The position numbers and the translations under genes were made by a program. Shown one piece after another: positions 6,027-14,205 of a stretch of DNA of 30,645 bases. The DNA comes from CTSoil-075 sp964292325. GTDB lineage: Bacteria; Bacillota; Negativicutes; DSM-13327. The DNA is taken from assembly GCA_964292325.1 (NCBI GenBank), contig CAXYVG010000044.1, forward strand, positions 1-30,645. Direction: 5' to 3'. The notes beneath the pieces were generated by a model. The model ran no database searches. It was given only the letters and a program-made list of their open reading frames with translations, and was not told the DNA's origin. How positions within the stretch are numbered: position 1 is the stretch's first letter; each line of letters starts with the position of its first letter.

Positions 6027-8939
6027 ATGAAAGTATTCAATTTGTTGCCTGGGGATATTCCTAAAGTCGTTCGGGTCGCTATCATTGCCTTCGCCGTAGC
6101 TGTTGGTCAAATTGCCGCTGAAACAAGCGCTCAATCCTTGTTTAGCCTGCGATTTGGTGTGGAATATTTGCCAATGATGTATTTGATCGAAGTTGTGGTT
6201 ATTCCTTTGGAAATATGGGCCTTTGTCAAATTGGCTGATCTATACGGCAAAGCTAATTTCCTAAAGGTGGTTTATGGCTGCTTAACGGCAGTTGTTTTAC
6301 TCAATGGCCTAGCATTAATTAGTATTCAGTATTTTAGTATTCAGGCATCTTGGTTCTATCCAGTATTGTTTCTTACATCTAATATTGCTGAAAGAGGATT
6401 TGTAACATTGATGTGGCTGCTGGCAGAGGATATGTGCACGACAAGGCAAGCCAAGCGGATATTTCCTGTCTTGATTGGTTGCTATACTCTTGGTAGCATA
6501 CTTACCGGATTTTTTATCAATCACACCAATTCTGGAAGCGGCGGTATAAGCCCAGAATTTATCTATTTTATCTGGCCATGCATGATGGTTTTGGTTGGAA
6601 AAGCTTGGTGGCAGGTGGTTGTACGTTACATAGAACCGATGAGCATATTGACTGAAAATGAACAAAGTTCCGATATGCTTAGCAGTATTCGGATCATTCA
6701 TAAATCAGCTTTTCTGCGCGTTGCTCTTATGGTTATGGTGCTATTATACGGTGTTGCTTTTCTAATGGAATACGAGCTGACGACGGTAAGCAAGGCTATA
6801 TATAGTAATGAGGAGGAGTTAACGGCGTTCTGGGGATTATTTTTAGCTATCTATTACACGTCTGGCTTAGTTGTGGGTGGCGTTTTTTTAGGCCCATTAC
6901 TGGAACGGTTTGGTATCGGAACCGTAGTCGTCATGATAGCTGGTCTTTCAGTGCTGGCTTTTTCTGAGCTGACACTATTGATCGCTAGCTCATGGACACT
7001 AACGGCCGTGTTTATTGGTGGGGTGATGATGTATATCGTGATGTACACGATTGCTGATCCAACCTATCAATTATTTTTCAAGACCATTCCGACAAGTCAA
7101 CGGACAGGTGTAAGACTGGTGTTCGGTGGAGCACTATTCGCTGGCGGTAAGTTACTTTGTTCAGCAGTAGCGGCATTACATTCGTTAGGTCTTATTAACC
7201 TAACCACTTTATCTATGCTAGGATTGATACTTACAGTATGCATGTTAGTGCTAGCTATAAAGCAGAAACGGCTATATTTTATTCAGCTGATTAATAATGT
7301 TCGAGACCGCTTCATATCGATTCAGGATATGCCATTTAGTTTGGCTGGACAAAAACTAAGTGCTCTGGAATTAGCGCCAGTGACAGCACTCCTCAGCGGA
7401 GACAAGAGTAAGATAAAACTTGGTCTTGAAATATATGGTTCTCTGCATATAACTGAATTAGCGATTCATATAAAGCCGTTTTTAGTACATGAGGATGCAG
7501 AAATTCGTCTGCTGGCACTTCGGGCATTTGAGCCAGATTGCAATAATGAAGGTTTGATAAATTTCCGTCAGGCCTTGCAGGACAACGATATTCGAATTGT
7601 AGCGGAAGCAGTTAAGGTATTAGGGCGAGCCAACGACGTTGTTACAGCAGATAGTAGGGATCTGCTGCTCCGGGCAATGTTAACTGATGGTGGTGAAAGA
7701 ACCATTTATGCTTGTGAAGTAGTCGGAGATATAGGCGCAGAAGAATATGGAACGAAAGTTCATAAAATCATGAAAAGTAGCGATCATCCAGCGATTTTCC
7801 TAGCTGCTGTACAATGTTTGGGTAAGCTAGGCTGGGTTACTGCTGTGCCTGATATTTTGAGCGAACTACCCCATAGAGGCCCTGAATATGGCAAAGTGGC
7901 GACTCAGTCACTAATGGAAATTGGTGTTGCGGCTGTGCCATTCATCAAGCAAGCTTTGGATCATCCTGAAGTGAAAATTTGGCAGACAGCCGTAACGGTA
8001 CTTGCTGAAATAGAGAGTAGTACTCAAACTGCGGAATTTGTTGTGGAATCATGTATGAAACAATTAGAAAACATCACTAAAGGTAATGAGATGATATGGG
8101 CTTTACATGAAATAGGACAGCCAAAGCTGGCTGCCCTTGCTGACATGCGATTCAGTGAGATAAGTTGTGATATCTGCGAGGGAGCCTGGGCTGTATTAGG
8201 CGTATTTACCGATCACAATACAGTTCAGAGTGTTAAAAATGCAGTTTATAGTAGGGATGCCGAAAAGCGAGAAGCTGGGCTTGATATTCTGGCGGAGGGC
8301 TTAGGATGCCGTCAGCTAAGTCAGGCAATATTACAGATTGTTGATCAGGCTAACGATTATGAGCCCAAGCAGGGCATAAATGCAAATGATATATTGCGCT
8401 TGGCAGTCTGGAATGATGGCTGGATTAAGAAAATTTTGGACGCCAGAACTTATAATGTAGAAAAGGGTGAAGATGTGAGGAAAGAAGAGTATGGGGGAGA
8501 GATCGAGAAGCTTGTCCTATTGAGGCAGGCGCCACCATTCAAAGGACTTACTCTGGATGAAATCAGTCGGATTGCCAATATTGCCAGGTTAGAACGTTAC
8601 GCTGATCAAACCGTTATTATTAGTGCAGGTAAACAGGTTTCCTGTATGTACGTGGTTGTTGATGGTTATATAGAGATCGGTGGAACAATAATTGGGGGAC
8701 ACGAAAGTACAATCAGTGTTCTCAAGGCAAATGAGTGTTTTGGCGAAGATGGTATATTGTCAGATTCGCCGTCAGTCATTACGGCTCAAGTTATTATGGG
8801 GGATGCAACGGTACTAGCGATTGACGGGGCGGGACTTAAACGATTGTTGTATTCCTATCCTGATATAGCTCTTGGTATGTTGTCTGAAGCTTCCGTGCGC
8901 CTGAATAAACTTCAATGGCGGTTGGTTGCGCAGGGCTAA
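6027..8939 (+). CDS. ATP/ADP-translocase-like (NTT/MFS) membrane protein with HEAT repeats and cNMP-binding-like domain
   Basis: This 970-residue protein has three parts. Residues 1 to about 415 hold about 12 hydrophobic segments resembling the NTT nucleotide translocase/MFS fold. Residues about 430-800 are alpha-helical repeats of the HEAT/PBS-lyase type (for example EIRLLALRAFE, IRIVAEAVKVLGRA, VKIWQTAVTVLAEI). Residues 825-970 resemble a CAP/cNMP-binding domain (SCMYVVVDGYIEIG; CFGEDGILSDSPSVITAQ). The usual phosphate-binding Arg after the GExxLL stretch is replaced in SPSVITA, so cyclic nucleotide binding is uncertain. A regulated transporter or membrane sensor is more likely than a parasite-type energy translocase; substrate unknown. 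The ATG at 6027 has only a weak ribosome site (ATGGGG). The 3' end overlaps the convergent gene by 4 bases. Confidence 0.75.
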   Translation: MKVFNLLPGDIPKVVRVAIIAFAVAVGQIAAETSAQSLFSLRFGVEYLPMMYLIEVVVIPLEIWAFVKLADLYGKANFLKVVYGCLTAVVLLNGLALISIQYFSIQASWFYPVLFLTSNIAERGFVTLMWLLAEDMCTTRQAKRIFPVLIGCYTLGSILTGFFINHTNSGSGGISPEFIYFIWPCMMVLVGKAWWQVVVRYIEPMSILTENEQSSDMLSSIRIIHKSAFLRVALMVMVLLYGVAFLMEYELTTVSKAIYSNEEELTAFWGLFLAIYYTSGLVVGGVFLGPLLERFGIGTVVVMIAGLSVLAFSELTLLIASSWTLTAVFIGGVMMYIVMYTIADPTYQLFFKTIPTSQRTGVRLVFGGALFAGGKLLCSAVAALHSLGLINLTTLSMLGLILTVCMLVLAIKQKRLYFIQLINNVRDRFISIQDMPFSLAGQKLSALELAPVTALLSGDKSKIKLGLEIYGSLHITELAIHIKPFLVHEDAEIRLLALRAFEPDCNNEGLINFRQALQDNDIRIVAEAVKVLGRANDVVTADSRDLLLRAMLTDGGERTIYACEVVGDIGAEEYGTKVHKIMKSSDHPAIFLAAVQCLGKLGWVTAVPDILSELPHRGPEYGKVATQSLMEIGVAAVPFIKQALDHPEVKIWQTAVTVLAEIESSTQTAEFVVESCMKQLENITKGNEMIWALHEIGQPKLAALADMRFSEISCDICEGAWAVLGVFTDHNTVQSVKNAVYSRDAEKREAGLDILAEGLGCRQLSQAILQIVDQANDYEPKQGINANDILRLAVWNDGWIKKILDARTYNVEKGEDVRKEEYGGEIEKLVLLRQAPPFKGLTLDEISRIANIARLERYADQTVIISAGKQVSCMYVVVDGYIEIGGTIIGGHESTISVLKANECFGEDGILSDSPSVITAQVIMGDATVLAIDGAGLKRLLYSYPDIALGMLSEASVRLNKLQWRLVAQG

Positions 8940-10414
8940 TGACCAATACGATCGGATTCTTGACGTACATAGGCGAGTAGTTCATGAGCAAATGGCGTTG
9001 CTAGTTTAATCTCGTCCCAATCCAGAGGGGCATTCAGATATTGTAATATGAGTGCATCGTGACCTTCAAGTCCAGCTGGCAAAACACCAGAAAAAAAGAA
9101 TCCGATCTTTTCTGCTTCGACGGCTATATCGGTTATAGCTGGATGTTGTAAATCAAGATAAAGGTAGATGACGTCAATTGTTTGGCGGCAGCACTGGGCG
9201 GTCTGTTCTTTTATAATGGCAGTTGCGTCAGGGCCATAAGATGAGAAACGGAGGATGACATAATTCATGTCTGATTGAAGTTCCAGGTTATAAATAGTGG
9301 ATTCCTGGAGTGCTGGGGCGCTTTTTGCGCAATCGTCGATGGAAAATGGTACTTTCAATGTAGTATAGATCTTTGTAATCATCGCACGGTGGTTGGCAGG
9401 AGGGTAAATGGTGGCAGGCATTCTGTCTTTAAGTACGCCAAACTGCATGACTAAACTAACCCGGTGGTGAGTTTGAATAGACATGGATTTAAAGTCGGTT
9501 TCGAGTATGAAGCCGAGGAGAATGCCACAGTCACTGAGCCCTACGAAGCGGGCACCTTTTTGCGTGATAATATGGCTGGTCACTGACAGGCAGAAATGCC
9601 CAAAAAGATCGAGACGGCGACTTTCCTCTACGATGGCGAGGGAAAGTTTGTAAAAAAGTCGCGTGCCACGATATTCGGGAGAGATAAACATTGATTCTAT
9701 ATCGGCAATTTGGCCATAGAGCCGCAGGTCGATATAGCCTAGTATCTCTTCGCCATCTTCGGCCTTGGCGACGAGTGAGATCAGGGAGCCATTCTTATTT
9801 TGTTCTATCAGTTGGGCAGGATCATAGACATAATCCTCGTCGTACGAGTAGCCGTAAGTGCGGTAGGCGCAACGAGCTACTGGCATGGCATCTTCAGGCT
9901 GAAAACGCCTTATCTGATATTTTACATTATTTTCGACTTTGGTAACAGGTGCTTCAGCAACTGCATTTTGAAACAGCATCTCTTGTTGTCGTAAACGCTT
10001 AGTCAAAATTGTTTCCTTGCCATGCCGCCCCAGATAACGGAAAGTGATGTCGTACGCAAATTTTCGGGCCAAATAGATGCCCAGTCCCTTCGTATCATCA
10101 GTAGCCCGTTCAGGTGAGTAATGTGGCAATGCTGCCGGGTCAAAAGGCAACCCCTTTTCTGAAAATTTCACCACAATCTTAGTGGAGGTTATTTCGAAAT
10201 TGACTTGAAATGTTTCTTGGCTGTTATTTTCAAAGCCATGCTGAATAATATTAGTAAAGATTTCTTCAACCGCCAACTCTAATTGCTGTTGTTCTTTATG
10301 TGAAAAACCGACGATTTCTGCTAGTTTCTGAGTATAAGCAAGGAGCGGATGAAGATGGTCAAGCCGGGTTGGCAGAATTAAGGTTGACGAGAATGAATTG
10401 GTATTTATATCCAT
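8936..10414 (-). CDS. HATPase (RsbW-like) - GNAT acetyltransferase fusion protein
   Basis: Residues 1-145 form a serine-kinase/anti-sigma-type HATPase. The N-box is LELAVEEIFTNIIQHG (45-60, with Glu51 and Asn55), G1 is SEKGLPFDP (85-93, Glu where Asp is usual) and G2 is KGLGIYLA (109-116). Residues 165-330 form a GNAT fold (YQIRRFQPEDAMPVAR; IADIESMFISPEYRGTRLFYKL, with a degenerate acetyl-CoA loop). The remaining 160 residues are a C-terminal region I do not recognise. AGGAGG precedes the ATG by about 8 bases, and the gene is divergent from the ECF operon. The genes at 20297 and 21039 encode the same two domain types as neighbours, supporting a functional link. It probably phosphorylates or binds a STAS partner; the GNAT substrate is unknown. 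Confidence 0.8.
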   Translation of the reverse strand: MDINTNSFSSTLILPTRLDHLHPLLAYTQKLAEIVGFSHKEQQQLELAVEEIFTNIIQHGFENNSQETFQVNFEITSTKIVVKFSEKGLPFDPAALPHYSPERATDDTKGLGIYLARKFAYDITFRYLGRHGKETILTKRLRQQEMLFQNAVAEAPVTKVENNVKYQIRRFQPEDAMPVARCAYRTYGYSYDEDYVYDPAQLIEQNKNGSLISLVAKAEDGEEILGYIDLRLYGQIADIESMFISPEYRGTRLFYKLSLAIVEESRRLDLFGHFCLSVTSHIITQKGARFVGLSDCGILLGFILETDFKSMSIQTHHRVSLVMQFGVLKDRMPATIYPPANHRAMITKIYTTLKVPFSIDDCAKSAPALQESTIYNLELQSDMNYVILRFSSYGPDATAIIKEQTAQCCRQTIDVIYLYLDLQHPAITDIAVEAEKIGFFFSGVLPAGLEGHDALILQYLNAPLDWDEIKLATPFAHELLAYVRQESDRIGH

Positions 10415-10539
10415 AGTCTTTTCCTCCTTCTACAAGTATGTTCTCATTGTATAATAACATTGTCTGGTAGTACAGAGGTTGAATTTTATTTAGACCACAA
10501 TTGTGAGTCTGTGTCTCTATTTTTAGGAGGAATAGTTAT

Positions 10540-10641
10540 ATGGAGAAAAAGCGTATTCGAAAAAATCCGACGGATTTAGAATATAGATTAGAAGATATAC
10601 CACCTGCAAAGGTTATGTTTCCACTTGTATTACCGCATTAA
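10540..10641 (+). CDS. 33-residue ORF upstream of the ECF transporter
   Basis: ATG 10540 is preceded by a perfect AGGAGG at 10525-10530 with ideal spacing. The peptide begins MEKKRIRKNPTDLEYRLEDI and ends in a short hydrophobic PLVLPH. It stops 37 bases before the TTG start of the ATPase gene. I do not recognise it. It may be a genuine small protein or an upstream leader ORF affecting ECF operon translation. Support comes from the ribosome site and position only. Confidence 0.45.
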   Translation: MEKKRIRKNPTDLEYRLEDIPPAKVMFPLVLPH

Positions 10642-10678
10642 GCCGACCGCTTTCTAGCATAATGAGGAGGAGTGTCAG

Positions 10679-12427
10679 TTGACGATAAAACAGATGCCGA
10701 TTATTGAACAATCATGTTCGGATAAAGCAATTAAAATTGAAAATTTATCATTTAGCTATAAAACACAACAAGAAGAAAAGGCACTAGACAATATACGGAT
10801 TGATATTAAATACGGTGAGTTTGTGGTTATTATGGGACCAAGCGGTGCAGGAAAGTCTACGTTGGCTAATTGCTTAAATGGCCTGATTCCTAATTTTGTG
10901 AAGGGGAAATACAGTGGTATTGTAGAAGTGCTGGGGCGTAACCCTGCTAAAGAAAAAGTGGGAGCAATGGCGAAAGATATTGGACTAGTTTTTCAGGATT
11001 TTGAGTCACAGATTTTTTCTACGAATACCAAATTGGAAATTGCCTTTGGTCCCGAAAATTTTAATATGGATACTGGGCAAATGAATGAGACGATTGATCA
11101 GATGCTTAAAATTGTAAAACTATCGGGTCTAGAAAATAGGCATCCGTCCACTCTGTCAGGAGGTCAGAAACAACGTTTAGCCATCGGCTCTGTTCTTGCC
11201 ATTGCGCCCCGTATTATGTGTATGGATGAGCCTACTACTGATTTGGATCCCTTGGGCAAGCTGGGCATTTTTCAGATTGCTCGTGAACTACATCAGTATA
11301 AGGAGTTAACGCTGATTATTATTGAGCATGAAACAGAGGAAACGTTAATGGCTGATCGCATTGTTATCATGGATAAAGGAAAAATCCTTGCTGATGGTAA
11401 ACCAACTACAATATTACGTCAAGTGGATTTTTTTCGTACTTTGGGAATTATGCCTTTGCAGGTCCCTGAGTATTTTGCAAAATTAGGTATAGCTAGGGAA
11501 TTGTTGCCACTGACGCCTGAAGAAGGTATGGCTGCATTCTTGGAACATGGTTTACGAATGGATGAAAAACGTTATCAGGAATTGATTATGAAGGAAGACC
11601 GGCAGGAAAATCAATACAAGCACACTATACTTAAAGTAAGTGGGCTTGAGTATAAGTATAGTACGGGAAATAAAGTGTTAAAAGGAATCGACCTTGAGAT
11701 CAAAGAAGGTGAATTTATTGCAATCCTTGGGCATAATGGCAGTGGTAAAACAACACTTGTTAAACACTTTAACGGGCTTTTGAAGCCAACGGCTGGACAA
11801 GTACTGGTGAATGGCAAGGATACGAGTCAGAGTGCTATTTTTGAAATTGGTAAGGAAATTGGTTATGTATTCCAAAATCCTGACCATCAAATATTTTCTG
11901 ACACAGTATATGATGAGGTTGCCTTTAGTCCTAGGATGCGTGGTTTTGCAAAAAGTCAAATTGATAGCTTAGTTAAAGAGGCTTTAAAAGCTGTTGAAAT
12001 GGAAGGATATGAGGGGGAAGATCCTTTTTCCCTAACTAAAGGTGAACGACAAAGAATCGCAGTTGCTTCGGTGCTTTCCGCACAGCCTAAAATTATCATT
12101 TTAGATGAACCAACAACAGGGCTTGATTTTAAAGAACAGTATAAAATGATGGAGTTAATCAAACGCCTGAATGAGAGTGGACATACCATTATTATAGTGA
12201 CTCATACCATGTGGGTTGTAGCCGAATATGCCCATAAAGTTGCCGTTATTCGGGATGGCGTTATGGCTATGTATGGCAGGACCAGAGAGGTATTCAGTCA
12301 AGAATCTGACTTAGCGCAATCGTATTTGAAAACACCACAGATTGTAAATTTGAGTAATAAGATTGGTAACACCTTATTGTCAGTAGAAGAGATGTTATAT
12401 TGCACAGCAAGGGTGGGTGAAATATAA
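10679..12427 (+). CDS. ECF transporter ATPase, two ABC domains fused (EcfA1-EcfA2 type)
   Basis: This 582-residue protein contains two ATP-binding cassettes in tandem. The first has Walker A GPSGAGKST, signature LSGGQKQR and Walker B IMCMDEPTTDLD, the second Walker A GHNGSGKTT, Walker B IIILDEPTTGLD and His in VTHTM. The second signature is degenerate (LTKGERQR). In ECF transporters two ATPases drive a transmembrane EcfT that toggles the substrate-binding S component; here both are in one chain. The start is TTG 10679, with GAGGAGG at 10664-10670. The EcfT gene starts immediately after the stop at 12428, and the S component follows, so the whole complex is encoded in one operon. Confidence 0.9.
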   Translation: MTIKQMPIIEQSCSDKAIKIENLSFSYKTQQEEKALDNIRIDIKYGEFVVIMGPSGAGKSTLANCLNGLIPNFVKGKYSGIVEVLGRNPAKEKVGAMAKDIGLVFQDFESQIFSTNTKLEIAFGPENFNMDTGQMNETIDQMLKIVKLSGLENRHPSTLSGGQKQRLAIGSVLAIAPRIMCMDEPTTDLDPLGKLGIFQIARELHQYKELTLIIIEHETEETLMADRIVIMDKGKILADGKPTTILRQVDFFRTLGIMPLQVPEYFAKLGIARELLPLTPEEGMAAFLEHGLRMDEKRYQELIMKEDRQENQYKHTILKVSGLEYKYSTGNKVLKGIDLEIKEGEFIAILGHNGSGKTTLVKHFNGLLKPTAGQVLVNGKDTSQSAIFEIGKEIGYVFQNPDHQIFSDTVYDEVAFSPRMRGFAKSQIDSLVKEALKAVEMEGYEGEDPFSLTKGERQRIAVASVLSAQPKIIILDEPTTGLDFKEQYKMMELIKRLNESGHTIIIVTHTMWVVAEYAHKVAVIRDGVMAMYGRTREVFSQESDLAQSYLKTPQIVNLSNKIGNTLLSVEEMLYCTARVGEI

Positions 12428-13183
12428 ATGGAAATGTTTTTGTATTTGGATAAAGATACCTATATGCACCGTTTAGATCCCCGTTCTAAGATTTTTGTAA
12501 TGATTGCTACGTTTTGTATCGCATTACTGTTTGAGTCGATTCCAGTACTGTTGGCACTAGCAACGCTGGTGATTGGCTATGGTGCATCAGGGAGGATCTT
12601 AAGTAATCTGAACCGTATAAAACTAGTGCTCATTATGATCAGTCTGTTTTCTGTTATAATTTGGTCAGTAATGGGCAAGGGAAGTACTAAAATTGTTGGC
12701 ATGATCACGCAGGAAGGTCTTATCTACGGTATTGCGATGGGTATTAAACTCAATGTCATGATTATTGCTGGTATGAATTTTTTGAGTTCAACCAAGATTG
12801 AAGAACTATCACTGGCACTACAAAAATTGAGAATTCCTTATCGCGTAGCGTTTGCTTTTTCCACTGCGATTAGACTGGTGCCAATGATTGTTAGCACGAC
12901 CTATATTATTATGCAGGCACAAAAATCAAGGGGGTTGGACTTGGATTCTGGTAATATGCTAACAAGGATAAAAAAATATATTCCGCTACTCATTCCAGTC
13001 TTCATCTCGGTTATCAGAGGAACCAATGTGTTTGCCATGGCTCTGGAATCCAAGGGATTTGGATATAGTAATCAGCGTAGTAGTTATTTGCAAATTGGGT
13101 ATAAAACAAATGATATAGTGTTGTTAATTAGTACTTTATTGTTATTGTTAGTAAGTGTGTACTTGAAAATAAAGGTCATATAA
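12428..13183 (+). CDS. ecfT: ECF transporter transmembrane component EcfT
   Basis: This 251-residue membrane protein begins LDKDTYMHRLDPRSKIFVMI, the usual EcfT opening with the conserved DPR-K. It has about five hydrophobic segments and the two cytoplasmic coupling helices that touch the ATPases, QAQKSRGLDLDSG and ALESKGFGYSNQRSSY (classical A-R-G motifs, the second changed to S-K-G). It abuts the ATPase gene without a gap, so translation is probably coupled. It links ATP hydrolysis to the S component encoded at 13210. Confidence 0.9.
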   Translation: MEMFLYLDKDTYMHRLDPRSKIFVMIATFCIALLFESIPVLLALATLVIGYGASGRILSNLNRIKLVLIMISLFSVIIWSVMGKGSTKIVGMITQEGLIYGIAMGIKLNVMIIAGMNFLSSTKIEELSLALQKLRIPYRVAFAFSTAIRLVPMIVSTTYIIMQAQKSRGLDLDSGNMLTRIKKYIPLLIPVFISVIRGTNVFAMALESKGFGYSNQRSSYLQIGYKTNDIVLLISTLLLLLVSVYLKIKVI

Positions 13184-13209
13184 TGTAAATATTACAAAGG
13201 GGTGGACAA

Positions 13210-14019
13210 ATGCAAGAAGTATTTGGTATGTGGAAGTATACGAAAATGGTGGTATTGGTTGCATTGAGTGCCGCTATTTATGCTGCATTGCTTATTCCGT
13301 TTAAAGCACTAGTACTGGTTCCAGGGATTACTGAGGTGCGTCCAGCAAGTGCTTTTCCTATTGTATTTGGGCTATTGTTTGGGCCTGCAGGTGCTTGGGG
13401 GGCAGCAATTGGCAATTTAATTGGAGATTTTTTTGGTTCATTAGGCATTGGTAGTGTTTTTGGCTTTATTGGTAACTTTTTCTTTGCTTATGTCCCTTAT
13501 AAATTATGGAATAAAATGGGAATGGTTAATAAAAGTGATGAAGATTCATTAATGCTCAATAGTACTCCCAAAATAATTAACTATGCTGTTGTAGCTATCT
13601 TGGGATCAGTTTCCTGTGCATTAATTATTGCCTGGGGTCTGGAGGTGTTGCAATTAGTTCCTTTTGCTGCTTTGGGTACAATTATTAGTGTAAATAACTC
13701 GATTCCAGCAGTTGTTCTGGGAATTCCTTTAATGCTGATCCTCTATCCACGTATCAAAAAATGGGATTTATTATGGACGGATATTGTTGATGAAGAGTAC
13801 ATTGAAAAACCATCATCTATATCTAAATTAGGTGCTATGCTCATGGTCGTTGGCATTGTCGGTGGTATGACATTAGGATTAGCTGTAGCTCTTGGTTGTA
13901 GTGATCAGGCTGCTTTTACTACCGGATTTGGGCAAGGGAAAATGGGTAACGCTAGTGTAGTGGTCTTGGCAGGAATTGGCGTAGCCCTTAATTTTATTGG
14001 GGGATTTATGCAGAAATAA
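13210..14019 (+). CDS. ECF transporter substrate-specific (S) component
   Basis: This 269-residue hydrophobic protein has an N-terminal region like ECF S components of the PF07155-type group: VALSAAIYAALLIPF in the first helix, then VRPASAFPIVFGLLFGPAGA with WGAAIGNLIGDFFG. It has about six core segments, plus an extra C-terminal polar loop and one or two further hydrophobic segments (from about residue 200), longer than most S components. GGGGTGG (13199-13205) precedes the ATG at 13210. The substrate cannot be told from sequence; S components bind vitamins, precursors or related small molecules. No known riboswitch was recognised upstream of the operon. Confidence 0.75.
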   Translation: MQEVFGMWKYTKMVVLVALSAAIYAALLIPFKALVLVPGITEVRPASAFPIVFGLLFGPAGAWGAAIGNLIGDFFGSLGIGSVFGFIGNFFFAYVPYKLWNKMGMVNKSDEDSLMLNSTPKIINYAVVAILGSVSCALIIAWGLEVLQLVPFAALGTIISVNNSIPAVVLGIPLMLILYPRIKKWDLLWTDIVDEEYIEKPSSISKLGAMLMVVGIVGGMTLGLAVALGCSDQAAFTTGFGQGKMGNASVVVLAGIGVALNFIGGFMQK

Positions 14020-14075
14020 CAACAAGTAAATGGACAATTTCACTATGATCACGAAATAACTCACAACCGATGTAG

Positions 14076-14122
14076 ACAAAAGACTCAACAAACAGGCTAG
14101 TAATGCAAGTTGAGTCTTTGTT
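14076..14122 (+). terminator. Terminator of the ECF operon (dispersed repeat family)
   Basis: ACAAAAGACTCAAC (14076-14089) pairs with GTTGAGTCTTTGT (14109-14121), with one bulged A and a 19-base loop, followed by TATATTTCTTT. The stem matches the terminators at 5769 and 2364 almost base for base. A regulated promoter begins only 6 bases downstream. Confidence 0.75.
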
Positions 14123-14127
14123 ATATT

Positions 14128-14173
14128 TCTTTAAGTAATCTTTAAATTGTTAATTGGATAAAAGTGTTATAAT
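14128..14173 (+). promoter_or_regulatory. Promoter with tandem 11-bp-spaced boxes, upstream of acetolactate decarboxylase
   Basis: TCTTTAAG (14128-14135) and TCTTTAAA (14139-14146) repeat with an 11-base period, and TATAAT lies at 14168-14173. It is the twin of the element at 2753-2798: same boxes, same 40-base distance, and a similar spacer (AATTGGATAAAAGTG against AATGGAATAAAGGTG). No good -35 hexamer is visible, consistent with activator dependence. Confidence 0.65.
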
Positions 14174-14205
14174 GTAAATAAAACATATATAAAGGAGTTT
14201 TGTTA

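Noticed and set aside
10496..10505. CACAATTGTG palindrome in the divergent promoter gap as an operator
   Set aside because: A single 10-base palindrome with no clear promoter around it and no second copy noticed.
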